Assembly (NCBI GenBank): GCA_963840975.1
Contig: CAWJBC010000011.1
Location: 186,001 to 250,000, forward strand
From: JAADJA01 sp963840975
Lineage (GTDB): Bacteria > Bacteroidota > Bacteroidia > Bacteroidales > JAADJA01
Direction: 5' to 3'
Length of the DNA stretch: 64,000 bases
Shown here piece by piece: positions 55,181 to 62,870 of the stretch (position 1 is the first letter of the stretch; every line of letters begins with the position of its first letter). The notes beneath the pieces are model-generated. The model was given only the letters and a program-made list of their open reading frames with translations. It had not been told where the DNA came from and did not search any database. A program made the position numbers and the translations under genes.

Positions 55181-55924
55181 ATGGCATTGATGCATTCATT
55201 CGAACGAAGCGGAAATATTTTGTTTAAATATCGGGGACAAATTCCCATTATCCTTTTCTTCCTGGCGATCCCCTTTATGCTGTTTACCCAATATGATGAG
55301 ATCAGCGAATCGTGGATCACAGGATTAACAATTGTTTCAATATTAATTAGTATTCTTGGATTTGTCATCCGTGCTTATTCGATAGGTACCACGCCAAAAG
55401 GGACTTCCGGGCGTAATACGCAGGAACAGGTTGCCGAATCCCTTAATAAAACAGGAATTTATTCACTCATCAGGCATCCGCTTTACTTAGGAAATTATCT
55501 TATGTGGATCGGAATAGTTATGTTTACATTCAATATTTATTTTGTTATAATTGTTTCACTTGCTTTCTGGCTCTACTATGAGAGGATCATGTTTGCCGAA
55601 GAACGTTTTCTCGAACGAAAGTTTGGGGATGATTATCTCACCTGGTCAATGAAGGTTCCTGCCTTCTTACCGACTTTCCAAAATTACATCCAAAGTGCCA
55701 TTCATTTTTCATTGAAAAGTGTACTTCGCAGGGAATATTCAGGAGTTTTGGCAACTGTTGTAGGCTTTGCATTTGTTGACCATTTAAGGTATTATTTGAT
55801 GTCGGGGTATCCTGATAAACTGAGAGTTTCGCTGATAGCAGTATTTGTATCTTTCATTTTGGCTGCCATTCTCCGTACTCTCAAGCGCAAAACAAAGGTG
55901 CTGAACGAAGAAGGCAGATGGTAA
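55181..55924 (+). CDS. Isoprenylcysteine-methyltransferase-like (PEMT/ICMT family) membrane methyltransferase
   Basis: A 247-aa integral membrane protein with about five transmembrane segments. The family SAM-binding signature is present: GIYSLIRHPLYLGNYLMWIG, then YYERIMFAEERFLERKFGDDY. Bacterial members methylate lipids, lipid A phosphate or isoprenoid-linked substrates; which applies here is unknown. The EamA transporter gene starts 10 bp downstream, so the two are co-transcribed. Confidence 0.85.
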   Translation: MALMHSFERSGNILFKYRGQIPIILFFLAIPFMLFTQYDEISESWITGLTIVSILISILGFVIRAYSIGTTPKGTSGRNTQEQVAESLNKTGIYSLIRHPLYLGNYLMWIGIVMFTFNIYFVIIVSLAFWLYYERIMFAEERFLERKFGDDYLTWSMKVPAFLPTFQNYIQSAIHFSLKSVLRREYSGVLATVVGFAFVDHLRYYLMSGYPDKLRVSLIAVFVSFILAAILRTLKRKTKVLNEEGRW

Positions 55925-55934
55925 ACATAGCATT

Positions 55935-56837
55935 GTGAAAGGGAGACTGGTTTATATTTACATTTTGGCTGTCCTCTCCATGCTTTTATGGGGAATGTCG
56001 TTTGTCTGGACTACCATCGTGTTCAGATACTATCCGCCGGTAACCACTGTTTTTTTAAGGCTTGTCATTTCTTTTGTGTTATTGTTTGCCGGGTTGAGTT
56101 TGTTCGGGAAGATTGAAAAGATTCAAAGAAAAGACTATGGATTGTTTCTGTTGTCCTCACTTTTTAATCCCTTTCTATATTTCATTGGCGAAAGCTATGG
56201 GTTAAAACTTTCTTCCTCTACCATCAGTGCGGTTGTTATTGCAACCATTCCTCTTTTTACTCCCATTGCGGCTTATTATACACTCCGGGAAAAACTCACG
56301 CGCCTGAATCTTGTTGGAATGGTCACCTCGTTTTCCGGAATTGTTTTGATGATCGTAAACAAAAACCTGACACTGAATGCCTCACCCGCAGGGATTGCCT
56401 TCCTGCTATTTGCTGTTGCTTCAGCCATTGGGTATTCAGTGTTTCTTAAAAAATTAACTGCACGTTATACAGCATTTACCATCATCGCCGTACAGAATTT
56501 AATAGGCGCATTCTATTTTTTGCCCATTTTCCTTACTTTCGAACTTAGGTCATTCCTCTCCATCCAACCCGATGCAAGTTTGGTCGGCTCGTTGTTAGCC
56601 CTGTCCATTTTCTGTTCTTCGCTTGCCTTTATATTTTTTACCATCTCAACAAAGGAAATTGGCGTAAATAAAACTTCGATGTTTTCGAATCTTATACCTG
56701 TTTTTACTGGGGTATTCTCTTATTTTATTTTGGGAGAATTATTTAGTTTTCAAAAAGTATTGGGTATGTCGGTGGTTATTTTTGGATTGTTTTTATCACA
56801 AATGAAAAAAAGAATTCCTGTTGTTAATTATGGTTAA
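55935..56837 (+). CDS. EamA/DMT-family transporter
   Basis: A 300-aa protein with ten predicted transmembrane helices in two EamA repeats of five (LAVLSMLLWGMSFVWTTIVF in the first; GIAFLLFAVASAIGYSVFLK at the start of the second; SNLIPVFTGVFSYFILGE at the end). It is a drug/metabolite superfamily permease, probably an exporter of amino acids or related metabolites. The start is GTG at 55935. It lies between a methyltransferase and an amino-acid dehydrogenase gene with short gaps (10 and 17 bp). Confidence 0.9.
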   Translation: MKGRLVYIYILAVLSMLLWGMSFVWTTIVFRYYPPVTTVFLRLVISFVLLFAGLSLFGKIEKIQRKDYGLFLLSSLFNPFLYFIGESYGLKLSSSTISAVVIATIPLFTPIAAYYTLREKLTRLNLVGMVTSFSGIVLMIVNKNLTLNASPAGIAFLLFAVASAIGYSVFLKKLTARYTAFTIIAVQNLIGAFYFLPIFLTFELRSFLSIQPDASLVGSLLALSIFCSSLAFIFFTISTKEIGVNKTSMFSNLIPVFTGVFSYFILGELFSFQKVLGMSVVIFGLFLSQMKKRIPVVNYG

Positions 56838-56854
56838 ATTAAAATAATGAAAAA

Positions 56855-57994
56855 ATGAAAATAATCGTATTGGGTTGTGGACTGGTAGGTGCTCCTATGG
56901 CGCTTGATCTCTCAAAAGATTTGCATTATAAAGTTACCGTTGCTGATATGAGCCGGGCGGCTTTGGATAAAATTGCCGGTATAAAGGGAATTGAAACCTT
57001 GGTTGCGGATCTCTCGGAACCGGCAAAGGTGAAAGCCCTGGTTGAAAAATTTGATTTTGTTGTGAATGCCGTTCCTGGTTTCATGGGATTTCAAACCCTG
57101 AAAGCTATAATTGAAGCGGGTGTGAATGTTGTTGATATTGCCTTCTTCCCTGAAGATTTGTTTGAACTGGATGAACTTGCAAAAGCGAATAATGTAATCG
57201 CCATTTCAGATATAGGAGTTGCACCCGGAATGAGTAATGTTTTGATTGGTTATGCCGATCATTTGCTTGATAAAACAGAGAAAGCTGTGACTTATGTTGG
57301 TGGGCTGCCCAAAGTGAGGACCTGGCCTTATGAATACAAAGCTGTCTTTTCTCCGGCAGATGTCATTGAGGAATATACCCGCCCTGCAAGGTACATTGAA
57401 AACGGAAAAGAAATCATCAAACCGGCTCTGTCTGATCCTGAACTGTTAAACTTTGACGGTATCGGAACTTTGGAGGCTTTCAACAGTGACGGATTAAGAA
57501 GCCTTGCAAAGACAATTGACGCTCCCAATATGATTGAGAAAACATTGCGGTATCCCGGGCACATTGAGATTATGCGGGTACTCAGGGAAACGGGCTTTTT
57601 TGATAAAGAGGAAATTGAAGTAAAAGGCAAGATGATCAGCCCTTTGGATTTTACATCAAAGCTACTATTTCCAAAATGGAAATTGCAGGAAGGAGAGGAG
57701 GATATTACCATAATGCAGGTGATTGTTGAAGGACTAAAACAAAATCAACGGCTCAGATATACCTGGGATCTTTTTGATACTTACGATCCTGTATCTAAAG
57801 TGCATTCAATGGCAAGAACAACTGGCTATACTGCAACTATGGCTTTGAGAATGATAGCTGAAGGTCTGTTTACACAAAAAGGGGTATCTGCTCCGGAATT
57901 CATTGGTAAATATCCGGAATGTGTAAACTTTATTCTGAATGGTTTAGCTGATCGGGGAGTGATTTACAAAGAAAAAATTATCACTCTGGATTAA
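56855..57994 (+). CDS. Saccharopine dehydrogenase-family NAD(P) enzyme
   Basis: A 379-aa oxidoreductase. The N-terminal Rossmann fold begins IIVLGCGLVGAPMALDLS and continues with FDFVVNAVPGFMGFQTLKA. The C-terminal saccharopine-dehydrogenase domain has SDIGVAPGMSNVLIG, YVGGLPKVRTWPYEYKAVFS and TLRYPGHIEIMRVLRETGFF. This family interconverts saccharopine, lysine and related amino acids. Lysine degradation or a carboxynorspermidine-type step are both possible. It is the third gene of the methyltransferase-transporter operon. Confidence 0.88.
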   Translation: MKIIVLGCGLVGAPMALDLSKDLHYKVTVADMSRAALDKIAGIKGIETLVADLSEPAKVKALVEKFDFVVNAVPGFMGFQTLKAIIEAGVNVVDIAFFPEDLFELDELAKANNVIAISDIGVAPGMSNVLIGYADHLLDKTEKAVTYVGGLPKVRTWPYEYKAVFSPADVIEEYTRPARYIENGKEIIKPALSDPELLNFDGIGTLEAFNSDGLRSLAKTIDAPNMIEKTLRYPGHIEIMRVLRETGFFDKEEIEVKGKMISPLDFTSKLLFPKWKLQEGEEDITIMQVIVEGLKQNQRLRYTWDLFDTYDPVSKVHSMARTTGYTATMALRMIAEGLFTQKGVSAPEFIGKYPECVNFILNGLADRGVIYKEKIITLD

Positions 57995-58089
57995 TCCTGA
58001 TCGCGACAGATTCAGGAATTTAAAGATGGCTCGATTGTAATTTCATTCAACCGTTAACTGAAGTAAACTTGCCGGATACTGATTGATGC

Positions 58090-58120
58090 TTGATTACTCC
58101 CAATTTAATTGTTACTTTTG
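58090..58120 (+). promoter_or_regulatory. Promoter before the GWxTD gene
   Basis: TACTTTTG at 58113-58120 is an exact -7 match, and a TTG at 58090-58092 lies 20 bp upstream. The ATG at 58173 is 52 bp downstream. Confidence 0.5.
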
Positions 58121-58172
58121 TTAAGTCGTTGATATTGTAATTTTGTATGTAATTTGCTTAAAAGTAATTTGT

Positions 58173-59675
58173 ATGAAAAACAACCTTCATAAACTCAGTT
58201 ATAAAGCCTTTTTTAGTTGTGTAATTTTAGTTGGATTATTGGCATTGACCCCTTCATTGCAGGCAAAGAAAATGAATGCCTACCTATCCTTTGCCACTTT
58301 TTCATCGCCCGATTCGGGTCCCTTTATCGAGACCTATCTTACGGTTGAAGGAAACAGCATTGTTTATGTAAAAAACAACAACCAAAAATTTCAGGCTGCC
58401 ATTCAGGTGATCATGCTTTTCAGGGTAGGGGAGGAGATCGCAAAGTATGATAAATACGAACTTTACAGCCCTGAAATTGACGATACCACCTCAGCAATAA
58501 AATTCAGTTTCATTGATCAGCAGAGGTATTCGATTGCAAATGGGGAATATGAATTTGAGATTCAAATTTGGGATAAAAATTCGGATGCTAAACCCTTCAT
58601 TACGTCACAACCTATTTTAATAGAATTTCCGGCTGAAAAGATGGCTATTTCAGGGATTCAGCTTTTATCCTCTTACTCAAAAACAGAAACTCCCGGAATA
58701 CTCTCAAAAAACGGCTACGACCTCATTCCTTATATTTTTAATTATTACCCCGAAAAGATTTCAAAACTGACATTCTACGCCGAAATTTACAATTCCAATT
58801 TAATTGTAGGTGAGGGCGAGAAATATTTGGTTAAATATTTCATCGAAGCCGAAGGACAAAATAAGCCCTTGCCGCAGTATGTTGCTCAAAAAAAGGAAAC
58901 AGCGGCACCAGTAAATATCGTTTTCAGCGAGTTCAATATTAGTGAACTCCCTTCGGGCAATTACAACCTTGTGATCGAATCTCGAGATAAACTGAACAAG
59001 CTTATTGGTCTGAACCGGATTTTTATCCAGAGAAGCAATCCTAAAATTCAGATTAAACTTGATGATATTGCTCAACAAGATTTAGAAAATTCATTCGTTT
59101 ACCGTATCAACAATTTGGATACGCTCAGGGAATACCTTCGCTACATTGAGCCTATTTCTACCGAACAGGAGAGGGGTTTTGTTATGGCACACCTATCTTC
59201 AGCTGATTTGAAAACCCTGCAAAAATTTTTCTATAGGTTTTGGCTGGAGCGGAATCAGGTGGAGCCTGAGCGGGCATGGATAGAATACTTGAATGAAGTG
59301 AATAAAGTGAACCTGGCTTACACTACTTCTATCATTCGGGGCTTTGAATCCGACAGGGGGCGCACTTACCTTAAGTTTGGCCCACCCAATGCTATCTCGG
59401 AGAGTTATAGCGAACCTTCGACCTACCCTTATGAAATATGGCATTATTATGTGCTGAAGGATGGACAAAGAAATAAAAAGTTTGTGTTTTATAGCAAAGA
59501 TTTGGTAACCAATGATTTCACCCTTCTCCATTCGGATGTAGTTGGCGAAATTTCGAACTACCGTTGGCAACAGGTACTTTACCAACGCGTAGACGCCGGT
59601 TATAATATCGAAAACGGTGTACTGGATGATAGTTGGGGCGGTAATTCCAAAAAATACTTTGATCTGCCACGGTAA
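58173..59675 (+). CDS. GWxTD domain-containing secreted protein
   Basis: With the start at ATG 58173 (500 aa) there is a signal peptide ending at PSLQAKK; a TTG start 30 bp upstream is less likely. An N-terminal beta-rich region (AYLSFATFSSPDSGPFIETYL) is followed by another beta domain and the C-terminal GWxTD-family domain: LQKFFYRFWLERNQVEPERAW, GFESDRGRTYLKFGPPNAI, YPYEIWHYYVL. Proteins of this family occur in Bacteroidota and related phyla; their function is unknown. Confidence 0.85.
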   Translation: MKNNLHKLSYKAFFSCVILVGLLALTPSLQAKKMNAYLSFATFSSPDSGPFIETYLTVEGNSIVYVKNNNQKFQAAIQVIMLFRVGEEIAKYDKYELYSPEIDDTTSAIKFSFIDQQRYSIANGEYEFEIQIWDKNSDAKPFITSQPILIEFPAEKMAISGIQLLSSYSKTETPGILSKNGYDLIPYIFNYYPEKISKLTFYAEIYNSNLIVGEGEKYLVKYFIEAEGQNKPLPQYVAQKKETAAPVNIVFSEFNISELPSGNYNLVIESRDKLNKLIGLNRIFIQRSNPKIQIKLDDIAQQDLENSFVYRINNLDTLREYLRYIEPISTEQERGFVMAHLSSADLKTLQKFFYRFWLERNQVEPERAWIEYLNEVNKVNLAYTTSIIRGFESDRGRTYLKFGPPNAISESYSEPSTYPYEIWHYYVLKDGQRNKKFVFYSKDLVTNDFTLLHSDVVGEISNYRWQQVLYQRVDAGYNIENGVLDDSWGGNSKKYFDLPR

Positions 59676-59702
59676 AAATTGAAGAAACGTTTGGATCAGT
59701 TT

Positions 59703-60209
59703 CTAAATAAAATTCATCACCTCTTTTTTAGTCACTTTCTCGCAATAATGACATTGCAGCCTTAAATCCACTTTGTCAATTACCATGAATTTGGTTGGGA
59801 TGTTTTCGTGATTTGTAATACAGTTGGGATTAATGCACCTAACTATTTTTTTTATCTTATCCGGTATTTCAACCTTTGCTTTATAGACTACAGTATAATC
59901 CTTGATTACAATAAGGGAAGCCGATGGCGCCACCAATGCTATTTTATTGATTTCTTCGCTTTCGAAGTATTTGTTGCTGACTTTAATAATCCCTTTTTTG
60001 CCCAACTTTTGACTTTCGAGGTTGGTGCCTATCATGATCTGGTTAGGGATATTATCAAGATTTAAAATCCGGATTACCTGGAATACTGATTGAGACGGAA
60101 TGTGATCAATCACAGTTCCATTCTCAATTGCTGAAACTTTCAGTTCTTTCCTTTCCTGTCCTGAATTCCGGGGAGAAATTTTCTGTGGTTGAATTTTTTG
60201 TTTTGCCAT
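59703..60209 (-). CDS. pyrI: PyrI, aspartate carbamoyltransferase regulatory chain
   Basis: This is the regulatory subunit of ATCase, which binds ATP and CTP and modulates PyrB. Starting at MAKQK (60209) the product is 168 aa. It carries a basic N-terminal extension of about 25 residues, then the nucleotide-binding part (VSAIENGTVIDHIPSQ, NLESQKLGKKGIIKV) and the zinc domain with four cysteines (RCINPNCITNHE ... LQCHYCEK). A TTG start at 60236 would overlap pyrB; the ATG start leaves a 23-bp gap. The order pyrB-pyrI on one transcript is typical. Confidence 0.95.
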   Translation of the reverse strand: MAKQKIQPQKISPRNSGQERKELKVSAIENGTVIDHIPSQSVFQVIRILNLDNIPNQIMIGTNLESQKLGKKGIIKVSNKYFESEEINKIALVAPSASLIVIKDYTVVYKAKVEIPDKIKKIVRCINPNCITNHENIPTKFMVIDKVDLRLQCHYCEKVTKKEVMNFI

Positions 60210-60232
60210 TTTGATCCAATTTATTAAAACAT

Positions 60233-61150
60233 TCAAACTTTATCGTCAGTACCTAAAATTATTGATAACAAAGCCTGCCTGACATACACTCCGTTTTTTG
60301 CCTGGGTAAAATAATACGCTTTCGGATTGCTGTCAACATCTTCTGTGATCTCATTCACTCTCGGCAGTGGGTGCATCACTCTAAGATTTTTCTTCGCATG
60401 GTCCAGCATTTTATTTTTCAAAATATAGGCATTTTTTACTCTTTCGTACTCCAGCGGATCGGCAAACCGTTCCTGTTGAATGCGGGTCATGTATAAAATA
60501 TCAACCTTCGGAATAACTTCATCCATTTCAGTGTATTGGTAATACTCAAGGTTTTTCTCTTTGATAGGTATTTTTACCGAACTGGGTAACTTCAATTCAA
60601 GCGGAGAAACCAGGTGAAAAGTGGTGTTGTAGTTGGTCAGTGCGATGACGAGAGAATGGACAGTTCTTCCATATTTTAAGTCACCCACAAAGGCGATGTG
60701 TAAATTATCAAGTGTTTTTTGGGTTTTTCTTATTGAGTAAAGATCCAGCAGACATTGGGTTGGATGCTGGTTTGCTCCGTCGCCAGCATTGATGATGGGC
60801 ACAGGTGATACTTCGCTGGCATATCGTGCGCTACCTTCCTTGGGATGACGCATGATGATAATGTCGGAATAATTACTGACAGTGAGGATGGTATCTTTGA
60901 GCGATTCTCCTTTTTTAACACTGGATGTTGCAGCGTCGCTGAACCCAATCACCTTGGCACCTAAGCGGGATGCGGCAGATTCAAAACTAAGCCGTGTGCG
61001 GGTAGAAGGCTCGAAAAACAAGGTTGCCACAACTGCATCTTCAAGGATTCTTTTTTTTGGATTGGCCTCAAATTTTTCAGCAAGCCGGAGCACTTTCTCA
61101 TAATCCTCCTTCGTAATATCATGGATAGATACGAGGCTTTTATTCTTCAT
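60233..61150 (-). CDS. pyrB: PyrB, aspartate carbamoyltransferase catalytic chain
   Basis: It transfers the carbamoyl group from carbamoyl phosphate to L-aspartate, the committed step of pyrimidine synthesis. Starting at ATG 61150 the protein is 305 aa, the family length. The carbamoyl-phosphate loop FFEPSTRTRLSF (45-56), SVKKGESLKDT, INAGDGANQHPTQCLLDLYSI and the C-terminal VMHPLPRVNEIT are all intact. A strong terminator separates it from the upstream cyclic-diphosphoglycerate synthetase gene, so it probably has its own promoter in the 100 bp before it. Confidence 0.97.
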   Translation of the reverse strand: MKNKSLVSIHDITKEDYEKVLRLAEKFEANPKKRILEDAVVATLFFEPSTRTRLSFESAASRLGAKVIGFSDAATSSVKKGESLKDTILTVSNYSDIIIMRHPKEGSARYASEVSPVPIINAGDGANQHPTQCLLDLYSIRKTQKTLDNLHIAFVGDLKYGRTVHSLVIALTNYNTTFHLVSPLELKLPSSVKIPIKEKNLEYYQYTEMDEVIPKVDILYMTRIQQERFADPLEYERVKNAYILKNKMLDHAKKNLRVMHPLPRVNEITEDVDSNPKAYYFTQAKNGVYVRQALLSIILGTDDKV

Positions 61151-61226
61151 AATGAAAGTAATATTATTTTGTGGTAAAGTTATCCAAAAATCGAACAATG
61201 GGTAGGATTGTTCATTTTTTGTTAAA

Positions 61227-61252
61227 AAAAAGCGACCCGAAGGTCGCTTTTT
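61227..61252. terminator. Strong bidirectional intrinsic terminator
   Basis: AAAAAGCGACC pairs perfectly with GGTCGCTTTTT around the stable CGAA tetraloop. It begins 6 bp after the stop of the cDPG synthetase gene on the minus strand. Confidence 0.9.
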
Positions 61253-61257
61253 GGATA

Positions 61258-62598
61258 CTACTTTTTCAATTTATATTTATCCACAAATTCGTTTATGATT
61301 CCACTGAGATCAGGATATCCGATTTCCTGCAGGTCGTAATAAACGCGTGTATTCGGTTTGTTGATCTTTATTAACCGATTTAAATCAATGGGGGTTCCTA
61401 TTACAACCGATTCACATACGGTGTTATTGATGGTTGTTTCAAGGTCTTTTAATTGCTGTTCGCTATAACCCATAGCCGGTAAAAGAATTCCGATATTTGG
61501 ATAAATTTTAAAGGTTTCAGATAATTTACCAACGGTAAACGGTCGTGGGTCAACCAATGAGGCTGCTCCGAATTTTTGGGCGGCAACGGTTCCTGCACCA
61601 ATTTTCATTTCACCATGAGTTAGCGTCGGTCCATCTTCGACCACAAGAACGTTTTTCCCTTTAATAATAGCAGGGTTATCAACTTTAATGGGTGAAGCAC
61701 CATCAACAACAATGGCATGAGGAGCAACTTTCGCAATGCTTTCCCTTACAGTTTGGATACCTTCAGGACATGCGGTGTCTATTTTATTTATCACAACCAC
61801 ATCGGCTAATCGCAGTGTTACTTCGCCGGGATAATAGGACAATTCATGACCGGGTCTGTGAGGATCAACCACAGTAATATTTAAATCAGGTTTGTAAAAC
61901 GGGAAATCGTTGTTTCCTCCATCCCAAATTACTACATCACAGCCGTCCGGATCCTTTTCAGCAGCTCTAAGAATAGCTTCATAGTCAACACCGGCATAAA
62001 TCACATTCCCACGGACAACATGGGGTTCATATTCTTCCATTTCCTCAATGGTGCACTTGTGCTTATGCAAGTCTTCCACTGTAGCAAATCGTTGAACTTT
62101 TTGTTCGACAAGATCTCCATAAGGCATAGGGTGACGAATAGCAACTACCTTTAGGCCTTTTTCCATCAGGTACTCGATTATTTTTCTGGATGTTTGGCTT
62201 TTACCGCATCCTGTTCTTACTGCACCCACTGCAATTAAGGGTTTGGTGCTTTGGATCATGGTGTCTTTCGGCCCTAACAAAGTGAAATTTGCTCCGGCCG
62301 CATTAACAATTGCGCTTACGCTCATGACCCGTGGATAGGGTACATCGCTATAGGCGAAAACGCATTCATCAACGTTTAATTCCTTGATTAACTTTGGCAA
62401 GTCCTCTTCTGCGAAAATCGGGATACCATCCGGATAGAGATCACCGGCAAGTTGAGCCGGATATTTTCTTCCGTAGATATCAGGAATCTGGGCAGCCGTA
62501 AAAGCCACCACCTTGTAATTTTTGTTTCCACGATAACATGTGTTGAAATTGTGGAAATCTCTTCCTGCAGCACCGATAATAATTACATTTTTGCTCAT
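61258..62598 (-). CDS. Cyclic 2,3-diphosphoglycerate synthetase homologue (P-loop NTPase)
   Basis: A 446-aa protein related to the archaeal enzyme that makes cyclic 2,3-diphosphoglycerate from 2,3-diphosphoglycerate with ATP. The N-terminal Rossmann-like domain starts VIIIGAAGRDFHNFNT. The P-loop is GAVRTGCGKS (125-134), followed by AIRHPMPYGDLVEQ, IWDGGNNDFPFY, LADVVVINKIDTA and VVEDGPTLTHGEM. Homologues are common in bacteria that are not known to make this solute, so the in vivo reaction here is uncertain. Canonical promoter upstream and hairpin terminator downstream make it a single-gene unit. Confidence 0.85.
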   Translation of the reverse strand: MSKNVIIIGAAGRDFHNFNTCYRGNKNYKVVAFTAAQIPDIYGRKYPAQLAGDLYPDGIPIFAEEDLPKLIKELNVDECVFAYSDVPYPRVMSVSAIVNAAGANFTLLGPKDTMIQSTKPLIAVGAVRTGCGKSQTSRKIIEYLMEKGLKVVAIRHPMPYGDLVEQKVQRFATVEDLHKHKCTIEEMEEYEPHVVRGNVIYAGVDYEAILRAAEKDPDGCDVVIWDGGNNDFPFYKPDLNITVVDPHRPGHELSYYPGEVTLRLADVVVINKIDTACPEGIQTVRESIAKVAPHAIVVDGASPIKVDNPAIIKGKNVLVVEDGPTLTHGEMKIGAGTVAAQKFGAASLVDPRPFTVGKLSETFKIYPNIGILLPAMGYSEQQLKDLETTINNTVCESVVIGTPIDLNRLIKINKPNTRVYYDLQEIGYPDLSGIINEFVDKYKLKK

Positions 62599-62659
62599 AA
62601 TTATTACCTTTTTAAGTGTTAAACAATTTTTTTAATGATAAAATTAATTATTATCGTCA

Positions 62660-62690
62660 CAAAGGTATAGCTTTAAAAATTCTATCCAAA
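62660..62690 (-). promoter_or_regulatory. Canonical Bacteroidota promoter of the cDPG synthetase gene
   Basis: On the minus strand TTTG (62687-62690), 19 bp, then TACCTTTG (62660-62667). This matches the consensus TTTG-N19-TAnnTTTG exactly. The start codon is 61 bp downstream. Confidence 0.75.
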
Positions 62691-62836
62691 TTTACCCTAT
62701 AAATATTTTCTTAATAAAAAATAATTCCGTTGCTTCATCATGGGAAACGCCTGTTTTGGTGAAAAATATTTCATATAAATATAACTGCGACGAAAACCTT
62801 TTGCTCACCATCTTTCAATTTTCCGGTCAGTCTTGC

Positions 62837-62844
62837 TATCTTTG
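62837..62844 (+). promoter_or_regulatory. -7 promoter element of argS
   Basis: TATCTTTG fits TAnnTTTG exactly and ends 26 bp before the argS start. A TTTC at 62813-62816 sits at N20 as a possible degenerate -33 box. Confidence 0.5.
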
Positions 62845-62870
62845 CGCAATAAATAAATTAACCCTTCTGA

